Part shown: positions 1-9,501 of the stretch, piece after piece
Numbering within the stretch: the stretch's first letter is position 1
Layout of the letters: every line of letters begins with the position of its first letter
Source of the DNA: an uncultured Chloroflexota bacterium
Lineage (GTDB): Bacteria; Chloroflexota; Dehalococcoidia; Lucifugimonadales; UBA1127
Reading direction: 5' to 3'
Length of the DNA stretch: 64,000 bases
NCBI GenBank assembly: GCA_913045315.1
Contig: CAJWQJ010000001.1
Coordinates: 124,001-188,000, forward strand
Notes under the pieces: model-generated
What the model saw: the letters and a program-made list of their open reading frames with translations, nothing else
What the model was told of the DNA's origin: nothing
Databases searched by the model: none
Translations under genes and position numbers: made by a program

Positions 1-794
1 GTAGTGTATTGCAGAGCAACGTCTACTTGTGTAGTTCCAATGTGATCAGATATGGAAACAGTTGGATGAAGTGTTTCGCGACCTTCATCTATTTCATCTA
101 CCATACTAACGATCCCACCCTCGAACATGTATGAGCTTTTCTCATCAGCTTCTTCATGAGTAAAAGTTAATCTGAGTCCAGGATTCAAGTAGGCCATTTC
201 TTTAAATCGTTGACTTAAGACAGAAGCATCAAATTCGGTGGTATCAAAAATAGAATCATCTGGTATAAAAGAAATTTTTGTTCCTTGGCCAGTAGCACTT
301 CCTAAATTTTCTATAGAACCCACTGGTTTTCCATGATCAAACTCTTGTTGATATAATTGTCCTTCTCTTTGGACTTCAACTTTTAGATATTTACTTAAGA
401 AATTAACTACTGAAGCACCTACACCATGAAGACCTCCAGAAACTTGATATCCCCCACTGCCGAATTTTCCTCCGGCATGTAAGGTTGTCATAACAGTTTC
501 TAGGGCAGATACACCAGTTACTTTATGGATTTCAACTGGGATACCCCTACCATTATCTTCAACAGTTACTGTACCGTTGTTTGCGATAGAAATAATTGTG
601 TGATCACAGTGTCCTGCCATAGCTTCATCCACTGCATTATCTACTATCTCATAAACAAGATGATGTAAGCCTCTTTGGTCAGTGCTTCCAATGTACATGC
701 CTGGACGGCGTCTAACGGCTTCTAGCCCTTCAAGAACTTGAATTTGATCTGCGGTATACTGAGAGGTAACTTCCTGTCGTGATCGAGTAGCCAC
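1..794 (-). CDS. gyrB: DNA gyrase subunit B, N-terminal part (cut by left edge)
   Basis: ATP-dependent type II topoisomerase subunit. The 264 residues visible cover the GHKL ATPase domain and the start of the transducer domain. Seen: Asn53 in EIVDN, the DNGRGIP motif at 80-86, and GGLHGVG at 120-126 (ATP lid), then a YMFEGGI segment typical of GyrB. The frame is open to base 1, so the C-terminal toprim part lies outside. The GTG at 794 is chosen because GAGGG lies about 9 bases upstream; an in-frame GTG at 809 has no such site. ParE is the main alternative, because the part that separates the two is missing. Confidence 0.93.
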   Translation of the reverse strand, partial: MATRSRQEVTSQYTADQIQVLEGLEAVRRRPGMYIGSTDQRGLHHLVYEIVDNAVDEAMAGHCDHTIISIANNGTVTVEDNGRGIPVEIHKVTGVSALETVMTTLHAGGKFGSGGYQVSGGLHGVGASVVNFLSKYLKVEVQREGQLYQQEFDHGKPVGSIENLGSATGQGTKISFIPDDSIFDTTEFDASVLSQRFKEMAYLNPGLRLTFTHEEADEKSSYMFEGGIVSMVDEIDEGRETLHPTVSISDHIGTTQVDVALQYT

Positions 795-815
795 TTTTCT
801 GACCCTCACTTTCGA

Positions 816-829
816 GAGGCTTTCGCCTC
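816..829 (-). other. Small GC hairpin with GAAA loop in the gyrB leader
   Basis: On the minus strand GAGGC and GCCTC pair around a GAAA tetraloop, ending about 20 bases before the gyrB start codon and just before its ribosome-binding site. It is conspicuous in such AT-rich surroundings. It could stabilise the mRNA or tune translation initiation; no T-run follows, so it is not a terminator. Confidence 0.45.
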
Positions 830-904
830 GTATTCATTAGGTGTTTTAGTAGATATTATGAATATCAACATTTTGTTAATATTTCATATTCAAAACACAT
901 TTGT

Positions 905-910
905 ATTATA
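905..910 (-). promoter_or_regulatory. Extended -10 promoter of gyrB
   Basis: On the minus strand the hexamer is a perfect TATAAT preceded by TGG, that is an extended -10 (TGn). The -35 region 17 bases further upstream is poor. It lies about 110 bases upstream of the gyrB start, so the transcript would carry a leader that includes the hairpin at 816-829. This is pattern-based inference. Confidence 0.55.
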
Positions 911-1009
911 CCAAATTTTATAAGGTTAGAAAAGCTTTTTTTAGGTTTATTTAGCTTAAAAATAATCCCTTGGGAAAAATAGCTTAAATAAAGTACGTAA
1001 AGATAATTG

Positions 1010-1663
1010 TTAGGTGCTATTTAACCATGTAACATCACCAAATAAATTTTGATTACTATTTTGTTCCCTGAAGATTTTGTATTCATCTTTAGAATCTTGG
1101 ATCGTAGTAGTTTCTCCATGTCCTGGCAACACAATTGTATCTGATTCTAAATTGAATAGCTTTGTTGTTATGCTAGAAAGGATCTGATTAAAATCTTCTG
1201 ATGAACCGGTTCTTCCTGGTCCTCCTGGGAATAACGTATCTCCAGAAAATAAATGCTTATCAAGAAGATAGCATGTTGATCCAGGCGTATGTCCTGGAGT
1301 TATTATTGCTGTAACTTGCAGTGTACCTATAGTTATGTGTTCATCTTTAGTGAAAAGATTAATTGTAGCATTATTTTCTGGCAGTTTATCTTCATCGGTT
1401 TTTCCTACACCAATAGAAGCTTTATTGAATTTATTTCTTAATTCTTTAAAGCCTTCTAAGTGATCAAAATGATTGTGTGTTATAAGTATATGTTCTACAT
1501 CTGTACCTTCACATTCACGTATTATTTTTTCATACTCAATAGGTGCGTCAATAATGGCACTAGAATTTGTAGTCTTGCAGACTATAATGTAGCAGTTGTT
1601 TGCATATGGACTTGCCACAATTTTGTGAATCCGTTTTCGGTCATCTTCGTAGAATATAGACAT
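1010..1663 (-). CDS. Metallo-beta-lactamase-fold hydrolase (glyoxalase II-like)
   Basis: Cytoplasmic binuclear-metal hydrolase of about 217 residues. Metal ligands are visible: HNHFDH at 63-68, His125 in PGHTPGS, Asp142 in SGDTLF and His182 in PGHGE. The GGPGRTGSS stretch resembles the small bacterial glyoxalase II-like subfamily, which acts on hydroxyacyl thioesters. Start: an in-frame GTG lies three codons upstream, but AGGAG stands 8 bases before the ATG at 1663 and overlaps that GTG, so the ATG is preferred. It is divergent from the amidotransferase-like gene at 1782. The substrate is not deducible. Confidence 0.85.
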   Translation of the reverse strand: MSIFYEDDRKRIHKIVASPYANNCYIIVCKTTNSSAIIDAPIEYEKIIRECEGTDVEHILITHNHFDHLEGFKELRNKFNKASIGVGKTDEDKLPENNATINLFTKDEHITIGTLQVTAIITPGHTPGSTCYLLDKHLFSGDTLFPGGPGRTGSSEDFNQILSSITTKLFNLESDTIVLPGHGETTTIQDSKDEYKIFREQNSNQNLFGDVTWLNST

Positions 1664-1781
1664 ACAGTTCACTCCTAGTTGAAATTTTCAAAATAGTATA
1701 CATTAAACTTTGTTTTTCTCATCTTTCGAAATGACAATTTTCATAGTGTAACATTAATAATTTTAATTTAAGGATCATCGA

Positions 1782-2444
1782 ATGTTAAACATAGGGGTTT
1801 TAGCTATAAATCCTGAAATTGCTTCAGAATATATTAATTCTATAAAGTCTTGGGAAGCAAATGCATTTCACATGACTTTGGAAAATTATAATTCAGAGAT
1901 TAGCGAGTCAATCAATGGAATTGTTATTGGTGGATCAACTATTGTTTCAGGTAATTTGTATGGAATTGAAAGTTCAGAAATCGTGCCATCTGATGACTAT
2001 GACAAAACTTCAATTGAAGTTTTGAAGAAAGCGTTAGAAAAAAATATTCCTATACTAGGAATCTGTAGAGGTATGCACTTACTAAATATTGCAATGGGTG
2101 GCACTTTAATACAAGATTTATCTCGTCACAGTCATGCGTCTTTAGAAGAACCTTTCTATCATCACATATGGATTTCTCCAGGTAGCAAACTTGCTACGGT
2201 TTTAGGTTCAGGCGGTCAAGTTCGGGTGAATAGCTTGCATTTTAAGGGGTTTCGAGAAGCTCAAAAAGCCCAACGATTGATCGCTTCAGCATACTCTGTA
2301 GATGATTTTCTCATTGAAGGAATTGAAAGTCCTGAACATAAATTTGTTTTAGGTATTCAGTGTTCTCCTGAACGGCAAGAAGAAGTGCCTCGTCAATTCC
2401 AGCAGTTGTTTGAAGCATTAGTTTATTTTTCTGGATTACAGTAA
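1782..2444 (+). CDS. Class I glutamine amidotransferase-like protein (peptidase C26 / PuuD-like), catalytic His missing
   Basis: This 220-residue protein resembles gamma-glutamyl-GABA hydrolases. The nucleophile elbow GICRGMHLLN (Cys95), the GGTLIQDL segment and VNSLHFKGF are recognisable. The usual GVQWHPE motif reads GIQCSPE, so the catalytic His is Ser195 while Glu197 is kept. The oxyanion region (GGSTIVSG) is also diverged. The protein is slightly shorter than typical family members. AAGGA lies 7 bases before the ATG. A HAD hydrolase follows 9 bases downstream, so the two are probably co-transcribed. The loss of His may mean altered or no hydrolase activity. Confidence 0.75.
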   Translation: MLNIGVLAINPEIASEYINSIKSWEANAFHMTLENYNSEISESINGIVIGGSTIVSGNLYGIESSEIVPSDDYDKTSIEVLKKALEKNIPILGICRGMHLLNIAMGGTLIQDLSRHSHASLEEPFYHHIWISPGSKLATVLGSGGQVRVNSLHFKGFREAQKAQRLIASAYSVDDFLIEGIESPEHKFVLGIQCSPERQEEVPRQFQQLFEALVYFSGLQ

Positions 2445-2453
2445 AAATTTAAT

Positions 2454-3197
2454 ATGGTAAATCTTAATAAAGAAAAAATTAAATTAATAACTTTTGATTT
2501 GTATAATACTTTAGCCAGATTCTGGCCGCCAGTAGAGGAAATTCAAGTTCTTGCATGTAGTCGTCTTGGAGTGAAGGTTTCTCAAACAAATATTAGTTCT
2601 GGTTATTTGCTTGCTGATACATTTATGGCTAAAGAAAATGCAATATATCCCGTTAGAGATCGCCAACGAGAAGAAAGAAAAATTTTTTTTAATAAGTATG
2701 AGCAAATAATATTGCAAGGTGCAGGAATTGAGTCCGATCTTCAATTTGCAGATCTTGTTTGGAAGGAAATTCAAAAAATTCCTTATGCATTAAAATTATT
2801 TGATGATGTCATACCTGTACTAGAGCAACTTCGTTTGCTGGGATATAAGTTAATTATATTATCTAATGTAGATCGTAATTCGGACGAATTAATGGATTTC
2901 TTAGGATTAAGAGGGCAGTTGGATTATTTTTTAACTTCAAGAGATATTGGAGCAGACAAACCCCATTCCCCAATATTTTTAGAATCTCTTAAACTCGCAA
3001 ATGTTAAACCTTTCGAAGCTATTCATATTGGTGATCAGTTTGATACTGATATTTTAGGTGCTAGAAAGGTTGGTATGAATACAATTCTTATTGACCGTAG
3101 GAATGAATATCGTAATTTCAATCCATTGCCTAATGAAATTCGAAATAATGTTGATATTATTCAGTCATTAAATGAATTGTTGTTAGTTTTAAACTAA
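2454..3197 (+). CDS. HAD-superfamily hydrolase
   Basis: 247 residues with all four HAD motifs: TFDLYNTL (nucleophile Asp15), ILSNVD (motif II), the Lys in GADKPHSP (motif III) and HIGDQFDTDILGA (motif IV). A helical cap follows motif I at about 20-110, as in subfamily I phosphatases and haloacid dehalogenases. The motif has Tyr instead of the second Asp (D-L-Y), seen in dehalogenase-like members, so the general-acid Asp is absent. It probably forms an operon with the preceding amidotransferase-like gene. Substrate unknown. It converges on nuoN. Confidence 0.82.
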   Translation: MVNLNKEKIKLITFDLYNTLARFWPPVEEIQVLACSRLGVKVSQTNISSGYLLADTFMAKENAIYPVRDRQREERKIFFNKYEQIILQGAGIESDLQFADLVWKEIQKIPYALKLFDDVIPVLEQLRLLGYKLIILSNVDRNSDELMDFLGLRGQLDYFLTSRDIGADKPHSPIFLESLKLANVKPFEAIHIGDQFDTDILGARKVGMNTILIDRRNEYRNFNPLPNEIRNNVDIIQSLNELLLVLN

Positions 3198-3223
3198 TTT
3201 AAATCGAATTCGCAATATTTTAC

Positions 3224-4663
3224 TTAGTTAAAAATATAAGATGCTACTGCTGTATCAATAATATCGACAATAGGTTCAGGGTAAAGCCCAATGAAGATTG
3301 TTGCTGCTAACATAATTAAAACAAATGTAGATAATGTTTTGGTTGTGTAAATTTTAGTTGATGAGATAGGATCACTCACATACATTTCCTTTATGACTCG
3401 TAAGTAATAGTAAAGAGAAATCACTGATGCTGTTGCAGCAATCCCTGCAAGCCATAGCATATCTTCTTTAGCAGTGGCAGCAAACAGATAGAATTTTGTC
3501 GTAAATCCTGCAAAGAATGGTAATCCTGCAAGAGAAAATAATGATGCAGTTATGCATATGGCTGCTAATGGATTTCGTTTTGCAATTCCAGCATAATCTT
3601 GAATTTGATCAGATAAAACATTGTTATGGATTATAATAATTGAACTAAAAACCAGCATGCTGGTAGCTGCGTAACCTGTCATGTGTAATATTAATCCGCT
3701 TGAGCCTAATGATGAAGCACATATAATTCCCATTAACATATATCCACTTTGCCCAATACTGGAGTATGCAAGCATTCTCTTAATGTTACTTTGAACAATA
3801 GCCAGTATATTCCCACTGACCATTGTAATAGCTGCAATTATTGAAATTGTAGGTTTCCATAGTTCGATTTTCGGAAGAAAAGTTTGTGAGAATAGGGTTA
3901 ATACTAATGCAAAGATAGCTATTTTTGATCCTATGGCGATTAGTGCGGTTATTGGTAATGGAGCACCTTCATAAACGTCAGGAGCCCACATATGAAATGG
4001 AATAATTGCAAGCTTGAAACCAAAACCAGCGCCTATCATTGAAAGTGCTAAGAGTATTCGTAGATTGGAATCTATAGATGACAGAGCGGTTTCAATACCA
4101 CTGAATGATGTTGTGCCTGAGATTCCGTATATAAGAACTAAGCCATAAAGCAAAAGGCCTGAGGAAAAGGCTCCTAATAATATGTATTTGATTGCTGCTT
4201 CATTTGATTTAAGATCTTTTTTAGCTATTGCTACGAGAACATAAAGACTAAAACTCATCAATTCGATTGATATATAAGCTGTTATTAATTCTCGAGCTGA
4301 GACAAGCAGCATCATTCCAACAAGCGAAAGAAGTATAATTGCATAATATTCCCCAGTGTTGATGTTATAAGATTTGGTATATGTGATAGATATTAAAGAA
4401 ATCCCAATAACAATTGCCATCAAAAGAATTTTGAAGAATGTAGTATATGAGTTTATTGCTAGAATACCTTCGAATATTTCGGTTTCTTTACCTGAAAGTA
4501 ACCATAATGAGAAGATCATGATTATGAAAACACCTAACGATGTTAGTCTTCCAAGAAAATCAGAAGATTTTGAAGGTTTGAAAAGATCAATACTAAAAAC
4601 TACTATAGCTAAACTTGCGATTAGCAATTCAGGGGATAGTAACCTTATGCTTTCTGTATTCAC
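3224..4663 (-). CDS. nuoN: NADH-quinone oxidoreductase subunit N
   Basis: Antiporter-like membrane subunit of complex I, 479 residues, hydrophobic throughout with about 14 expected transmembrane helices. The conserved charged residues of the proton path are present: Glu134 in SIELMSF, Lys159 in AAIKYILLGAF, and the PFHMWAPDVYEGAP segment. The start is GTG at 4663, six bases after the nuoM stop. It is the last gene of the nuo operon and converges with the HAD gene. Confidence 0.96.
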   Translation of the reverse strand: MNTESIRLLSPELLIASLAIVVFSIDLFKPSKSSDFLGRLTSLGVFIIMIFSLWLLSGKETEIFEGILAINSYTTFFKILLMAIVIGISLISITYTKSYNINTGEYYAIILLSLVGMMLLVSARELITAYISIELMSFSLYVLVAIAKKDLKSNEAAIKYILLGAFSSGLLLYGLVLIYGISGTTSFSGIETALSSIDSNLRILLALSMIGAGFGFKLAIIPFHMWAPDVYEGAPLPITALIAIGSKIAIFALVLTLFSQTFLPKIELWKPTISIIAAITMVSGNILAIVQSNIKRMLAYSSIGQSGYMLMGIICASSLGSSGLILHMTGYAATSMLVFSSIIIIHNNVLSDQIQDYAGIAKRNPLAAICITASLFSLAGLPFFAGFTTKFYLFAATAKEDMLWLAGIAATASVISLYYYLRVIKEMYVSDPISSTKIYTTKTLSTFVLIMLAATIFIGLYPEPIVDIIDTAVASYIFN

Positions 4664-4669
4664 GATCTG

Positions 4670-6181
4670 TTAAACCCCGCTTACTCTTATTATAAATTGT
4701 TCGATTCCTGAATTAATAACTGTCATCATCGGCCATGGAAATAGTCCAATAACAACTATGCAGAGTGTAAGAATTAATATTGGAAGAGTTTCAATTTTTG
4801 AAAAATCTCTGAGGTTTTCCCATTGGACATCAACAGGGCCAAAAAATACTTTTGAAACTAAACGTAGTATGTATATAGCTGTAATTGCTGCACCTATAAT
4901 TGCTAAAATTGCAATTAATGGCGATGATTGAAATAAACCTATGAATATTAATAGTTCGGCAACAAATCCACTTAATCCTGGTAATCCGAGTGAGGTAAGG
5001 CCCGCTACAGTAAAAAATCCTGCTGCAAGAGGCATTCGCTTTGCTAAACCTTCAAGTACTTGGATATCTCTTGTGTGAGTTTGACCGTAAATAAATCCTA
5101 CTAGAGCGAAAAATAGTGCAGTCATTATTCCATGTGAAACCATTTGAAGGATAGCACCATTAAAACCAGTAGGATTTAATGCTGCTAATCCTAGTAAAAC
5201 ATACCCCATGTGACTAACACTGGAATACCCAATTACATATTTGAGATCTTGTTGTGCTAACGCACTTACAGATCCATAGAGGACATTTACAATTCCTAAT
5301 CCCATAAATAATGGTGCCCAATATATTGCGCCTTCTGGAAGGAGCAATATGCCAATCTGCAGTATTCCAAATGCACCTAATTTCATCAATACTCCAGCAT
5401 GTAGCATACTAACAGCTGTTGGTGCAGCGACATGGCCATCTGGAGACCAAGTATGAAATGGCCATAAGCCAGCTAGTATTCCAAATCCAATCATAAAGAA
5501 TGGGAAAAAAATCAACTGAAAATCTCGATCATAATTAGCATTTATAAGAATATTCATATCCATTGTGAATTTTCCAAGGTTTTCAGCTCCCTCAACCCAT
5601 AATGCTAATATTCCGACCCATACTAAAATGCTTCCTGCAACAAGGTAGAGAGTCAATTTCATAGCTCCGTATTCTTTAGTTCTAATAAACGATACAAAGT
5701 CAGAACTACTTCCCCATACAGCAATTAAGAGATACATAGGTACTACAGCAAGTTCATAGAAGAAAAAGAAGAAAAAGAGATCTTGTGACAAAAATACGCC
5801 ATAGACTCCACCAACCAAAAGCATTAACCAGAAAAAGAAATGATTAGGCCGTATTTCTAAATTCCGAGAAACTAAAACGCTTGAGAAGAATATAACTGCA
5901 TTTAATAACACGAGTGTGCTCGTAGGGCCTGACACACTAAGATTCAGATTTATTCCTAAAGATGGAAGCCACGCAATAGAGGTTGAGAAAACCTCAAGTG
6001 TTTTGTCGGAAAGAGCTACCGAAAATAAATAAATACCTAGGATCAATCCTATAAAGGCAATTACCATTGCATAGTTTCTAGTGTAAATGGGATCATTATC
6101 TTTAAAGAAAAGTAAAAACAAGGACCCTACTGAAGGAAGAAGTATTATCAATAATAAAATGTTGTTATCAAGGAATTCCAT
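4670..6181 (-). CDS. nuoM: NADH-quinone oxidoreductase subunit M
   Basis: Second antiporter-like proton-pumping subunit, 503 residues. Visible are Glu143 in FFYELAVVPMY (equivalent to the essential E. coli Glu144), the Lys in GAMKLTLYLVAG, and the WPFHTWSPDGHVAAP / MLHAGVLMKLG block typical of NuoM. It lies between nuoL and nuoN with short spacing. AAAGGA stands upstream of the ATG. Confidence 0.97.
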   Translation of the reverse strand: MEFLDNNILLLIILLPSVGSLFLLFFKDNDPIYTRNYAMVIAFIGLILGIYLFSVALSDKTLEVFSTSIAWLPSLGINLNLSVSGPTSTLVLLNAVIFFSSVLVSRNLEIRPNHFFFWLMLLVGGVYGVFLSQDLFFFFFFYELAVVPMYLLIAVWGSSSDFVSFIRTKEYGAMKLTLYLVAGSILVWVGILALWVEGAENLGKFTMDMNILINANYDRDFQLIFFPFFMIGFGILAGLWPFHTWSPDGHVAAPTAVSMLHAGVLMKLGAFGILQIGILLLPEGAIYWAPLFMGLGIVNVLYGSVSALAQQDLKYVIGYSSVSHMGYVLLGLAALNPTGFNGAILQMVSHGIMTALFFALVGFIYGQTHTRDIQVLEGLAKRMPLAAGFFTVAGLTSLGLPGLSGFVAELLIFIGLFQSSPLIAILAIIGAAITAIYILRLVSKVFFGPVDVQWENLRDFSKIETLPILILTLCIVVIGLFPWPMMTVINSGIEQFIIRVSGV

Positions 6182-6225
6182 TTAGTATGTATTTCCTTTG
6201 TAAGTGTTGGGCGATTTTTTTAGGT

Positions 6226-8082
6226 TCATAATACAAACCGCCATATAATATTTAAAGCTGCTAAACTTATAACTCCAAATGTCATTCCTAAAGCATAGTT
6301 GTACATTTTTCCTGTTTGGAGATAACGGAAAATGCTGCTTAAATGACTCAAAACATTTGCTGAACCATCGACCATTTTGTCATTAACAAATTGCCTGTCG
6401 AATAATGCAGTTATTTTTCCAAGCGATAAGACAATGGTGTTAATAAACCACTGATACATAGTATCGAAATAAAATGTATTGCGAATTGGATTTTGAAGTG
6501 ATTGGGATTTAATAACGATGGATAGTACTGGTATAGATTTACCTTTTGATAGATTCCAAGATATTAATAATCCAATAATTGCAATTAATATAGAAATTAT
6601 TGTTATTGGGTGAAGAAGGTTTATAGCATGTGTGCTCTTTTGAGTTAGAAACATGCTGAATCCATCATATTTCCCGAATGAGAACAATAACAATCCTGAT
6701 ATAGTAGTTAGGGTTGTGAAGATAAAGATTGGTAAGAGCATCAATTTTGGAGACTCATGAGCTGTGGAGCTTGACTGTGATTGCCTACCAAAAAATACAT
6801 AGAAAAATAGTCTTCCTAAGTAGCAAGCTTTCAGAAAAGCAATGAATAACCCTATTGCCAATAAGGTTATTCCATATTCATGATTTAATGCTTCTAAAAT
6901 TCCTTCTTTGCTGAAAAAACCTCCAAGAGGTGGAATCCCAATTAAAGAAAGGCTGCTTAGACCAAAGCAGAAGGCAGTTATGGGCATTTTGTTTCTCAAT
7001 CCACCAAGGTTGCGAATATCGGTTTCACCTGAACCATGAGTTATACTTCCAGCACCCAAGAATAAAGCCGCCTTAGCAAACCCATGCATTATTAAGTGAA
7101 ACATGCCCGGAACAATCCCTCCGCAACTCAACGCAATCATCATGAATGCCAAATCAGTAATTGTTGAATAAGCAAGAATCTTTTTTAAATCTGTCATAAC
7201 CAAGGCTATGATTCCACCTAGTAGAGCAGTAATACACGCCAATGTAAGGAGAATTATCATGCTGATTTCAGATAATTGAAAAAGTGGAAGACATCGTGCG
7301 ATTAAGTAAACTCCTGCTACAACCATTGTAGCAGCGTGAATTAAAGCACTTACCGGTGTTGGTCCTTCCATAGCGTCTGGTAACCAGATATGAAAAGGGA
7401 ATTGAGCCGATTTACCTAAAGCACCAAGAAGTATTAATAATGTAGAGAGTGTAATTGTAGTTTGATCGATTGCTCCATTAGAGGCGGCAGTAAAAATTTC
7501 TGAAAGATTAAAAGTTTGCGTTTCATTGAATAGCAACACTATTCCAATTAGAAGCCCCACATCACCAATACGAGTGGTAATAAAAGCTTTTTTTGCAGCT
7601 TCAGCTGCAGAACGTTTTTCCCACCAGAATCCAATTAGCAGGTAAGAACAAGCTCCCACAAGTTCCCATGCAATATAGATTAATATCAGGTTATTAGCGA
7701 GCACCAAAGTGATCATTGCTGCAAGAAATAAACTATGGACAGCGAAATACCAGTTAAATCGTGGGTCATTTTCCATGTATACTAATGAATACAATTGAAC
7801 ACCAGCAGCGGTTAAAGTAATTAACCCAAGCATTGTGACAGTTAATGGATCCAGAGTTATGCCCCACATTAAAATTGCTTCTTTTGTTTCCAGCCAAGTT
7901 ATTTCGAATGATAATGTCCCGTCTTGGAGTAGTGTATTAGCTACAAAAACGAATGCGATGAAGCCAACTATAGTGGCAGTAAGTGTAATTAAAGGTAATT
8001 TTCGGGATGCATTCCGCCCCAAGGCAACTATCATAAATGCAATTACACTTGAAATTGGAATTATCCAAGCTGCGGTGCCCAT
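6226..8082 (-). CDS. nuoL: NADH-quinone oxidoreductase subunit L
   Basis: Distal antiporter-like subunit, 618 residues, with the C-terminal extension containing the long lateral helix. Key residues seen: Glu140 in YIAWELVGACSYLLIG, the PFHIWLPDAMEGPTPVSAL block, HAATMVVAGVYL, and the KKILAYST signature. GGGGAG lies 6 bases before the ATG. It couples quinone reduction to proton transfer with NuoM and NuoN. Confidence 0.97.
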   Translation of the reverse strand: MGTAAWIIPISSVIAFMIVALGRNASRKLPLITLTATIVGFIAFVFVANTLLQDGTLSFEITWLETKEAILMWGITLDPLTVTMLGLITLTAAGVQLYSLVYMENDPRFNWYFAVHSLFLAAMITLVLANNLILIYIAWELVGACSYLLIGFWWEKRSAAEAAKKAFITTRIGDVGLLIGIVLLFNETQTFNLSEIFTAASNGAIDQTTITLSTLLILLGALGKSAQFPFHIWLPDAMEGPTPVSALIHAATMVVAGVYLIARCLPLFQLSEISMIILLTLACITALLGGIIALVMTDLKKILAYSTITDLAFMMIALSCGGIVPGMFHLIMHGFAKAALFLGAGSITHGSGETDIRNLGGLRNKMPITAFCFGLSSLSLIGIPPLGGFFSKEGILEALNHEYGITLLAIGLFIAFLKACYLGRLFFYVFFGRQSQSSSTAHESPKLMLLPIFIFTTLTTISGLLLFSFGKYDGFSMFLTQKSTHAINLLHPITIISILIAIIGLLISWNLSKGKSIPVLSIVIKSQSLQNPIRNTFYFDTMYQWFINTIVLSLGKITALFDRQFVNDKMVDGSANVLSHLSSIFRYLQTGKMYNYALGMTFGVISLAALNIIWRFVL

Positions 8083-8160
8083 TAATAACTCCCCAATTCC
8101 TTTAGAAAGGTAGTATACTTACGAATTTTTCTGTAAAACCGTTGTGATTTTTTCATGTTG

Positions 8161-8466
8161 CTACCATTTCATCCGATTTGCTTCATCAAGATTTGCATTG
8201 GATTGTTGACTGTAAAGTCTTAAAATTATTGCTAACGCCAGACCAAATTCCGCTGCAGCAATGGTGATTACAAAAATTGCAATAATTTGGCCTGTGATTC
8301 CAGAAGCATCTATGTGAGTAGCATAAGCAACAGCATTAATCGTAACCGCATTCAAAATTAATTCTATTGACATAAGAACTAAGACAGCATGTCTTCTTGC
8401 AAGAACACCATAAACTCCAATGGAAAAAAGTACTGCGCTCAATAATTCAAAATAAATTAATTCCAT
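8161..8466 (-). CDS. nuoK: NADH-quinone oxidoreductase subunit K
   Basis: Small subunit of 101 residues with three transmembrane helices. Conserved membrane Glu residues are visible in MSIELILNAV and in AAAEFGLALAI, where NuoK has its two essential Glu. AGGA precedes the ATG by 7 bases. It sits between nuoJ and nuoL, as in nearly all bacterial operons. Confidence 0.96.
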   Translation of the reverse strand: MELIYFELLSAVLFSIGVYGVLARRHAVLVLMSIELILNAVTINAVAYATHIDASGITGQIIAIFVITIAAAEFGLALAIILRLYSQQSNANLDEANRMKW

Positions 8467-8490
8467 TTGAAATTCCTGTTGTGTATTTGT

Positions 8491-8973
8491 TTAATCATCT
8501 CTTCCAACTACAATTGCTCCGATCAGTGCTACTAATAAAACTAGGGAAGCTACTTCAAAAGGAATGAGCCATTTTGTAAAAAGTTCATGGCCCAATGTTC
8601 TTAAGTTTGATTCAGTTAAAGATTGCCCTCCAAGAGTCTCTTGAAGGAAAGGGGTGATGATAACACCAAGTAATAAAACGGAGACGACAATTGCAACTGG
8701 ACGTTGGACTGCATCTTTAATCGAGGAGAATTCATCTACTCTTGTTAGCATAAGTGCAAACAACAAAACAATTGTTATGGCTCCCCCGTAAATTAATATT
8801 TGAACCAATGCCAAAAATTCTGCTAGTAATAATATAAAAATACCAGCTACGGAACCTAATGTGATTAGTAAATAGAGAGTCGCATGCCCAACATTTTTTG
8901 TTGAAACTACTCCTAGAGCACCAAATAGTACCATCGCAGATATTATGGTGAATACTATTACTTCTCCACTCAT
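8491..8973 (-). CDS. nuoJ: NADH-quinone oxidoreductase subunit J
   Basis: Membrane subunit of 160 residues with five expected helices. The GALGVVSTKNVGHATLYL start and QILIYGGAITIVLLFALML segment are typical of NuoJ. Its ribosome-binding site AAGGA lies inside the end of nuoI, whose stop directly abuts the ATG, suggesting translational coupling. Confidence 0.95.
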   Translation of the reverse strand: MSGEVIVFTIISAMVLFGALGVVSTKNVGHATLYLLITLGSVAGIFILLLAEFLALVQILIYGGAITIVLLFALMLTRVDEFSSIKDAVQRPVAIVVSVLLLGVIITPFLQETLGGQSLTESNLRTLGHELFTKWLIPFEVASLVLLVALIGAIVVGRDD

Positions 8974-9501
8974 TTATACTTCCTTTTGCTCTTCTTCTAT
9001 TTTAGTTTCAGGAGCTTTTTTGCTAGCAGCCTTACCTTTAGCTATTGGAGGAGTCCATGAAGATTCTTTTTGGTATTTTTTCCCCATTTCTAAGAGAGCA
9101 GAAAGATCGATCCTTCTTCCATTTCGTTCAAAAGTACTTAATTCATGTTCATAAGACATTTCAATTGCATCAAAATTACATACTTCAACACATATGTTAC
9201 AAAGTATGCATCGACCAAGGTTAATTTCAAACGACTCTACAATTTTTCTTCTTGGGCTTTTCTCCTCAGCATATAAGGGATTATCTCCCATTGTTGCAGT
9301 CATACATTGAGTTGGGCAGTTTCGGATACAAACCATGCAACCTACGCAGTAAGGTTCACTTATGTCAAAATCCCAAGTTAATGCAGGAAATCCCATATAA
9401 CGCTCATGAATAGGAGCATGCACTTTCGGATATTGTGCAGTAATGGGTTTTCGTAGACTTGTTTTTATAGTAACAATTAGTCCTTTAATTCCACTAAACA
9501 C
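8974..9501 (-). CDS. nuoI: NADH-quinone oxidoreductase subunit I (2x[4Fe-4S])
   Basis: Peripheral ferredoxin-like subunit, 175 residues, carrying clusters N6a and N6b. Two motifs are complete: CVGCMVCIRNCP and CILCNICVEVC. A Lys/Glu-rich tail of about 25 residues follows the conserved core and looks disordered. The start overlaps nuoH by 8 bases. With no NuoEFG in the operon, this subunit or NuoB would be the electron entry side. Confidence 0.96.
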   Translation of the reverse strand: MFSGIKGLIVTIKTSLRKPITAQYPKVHAPIHERYMGFPALTWDFDISEPYCVGCMVCIRNCPTQCMTATMGDNPLYAEEKSPRRKIVESFEINLGRCILCNICVEVCNFDAIEMSYEHELSTFERNGRRIDLSALLEMGKKYQKESSWTPPIAKGKAASKKAPETKIEEEQKEV

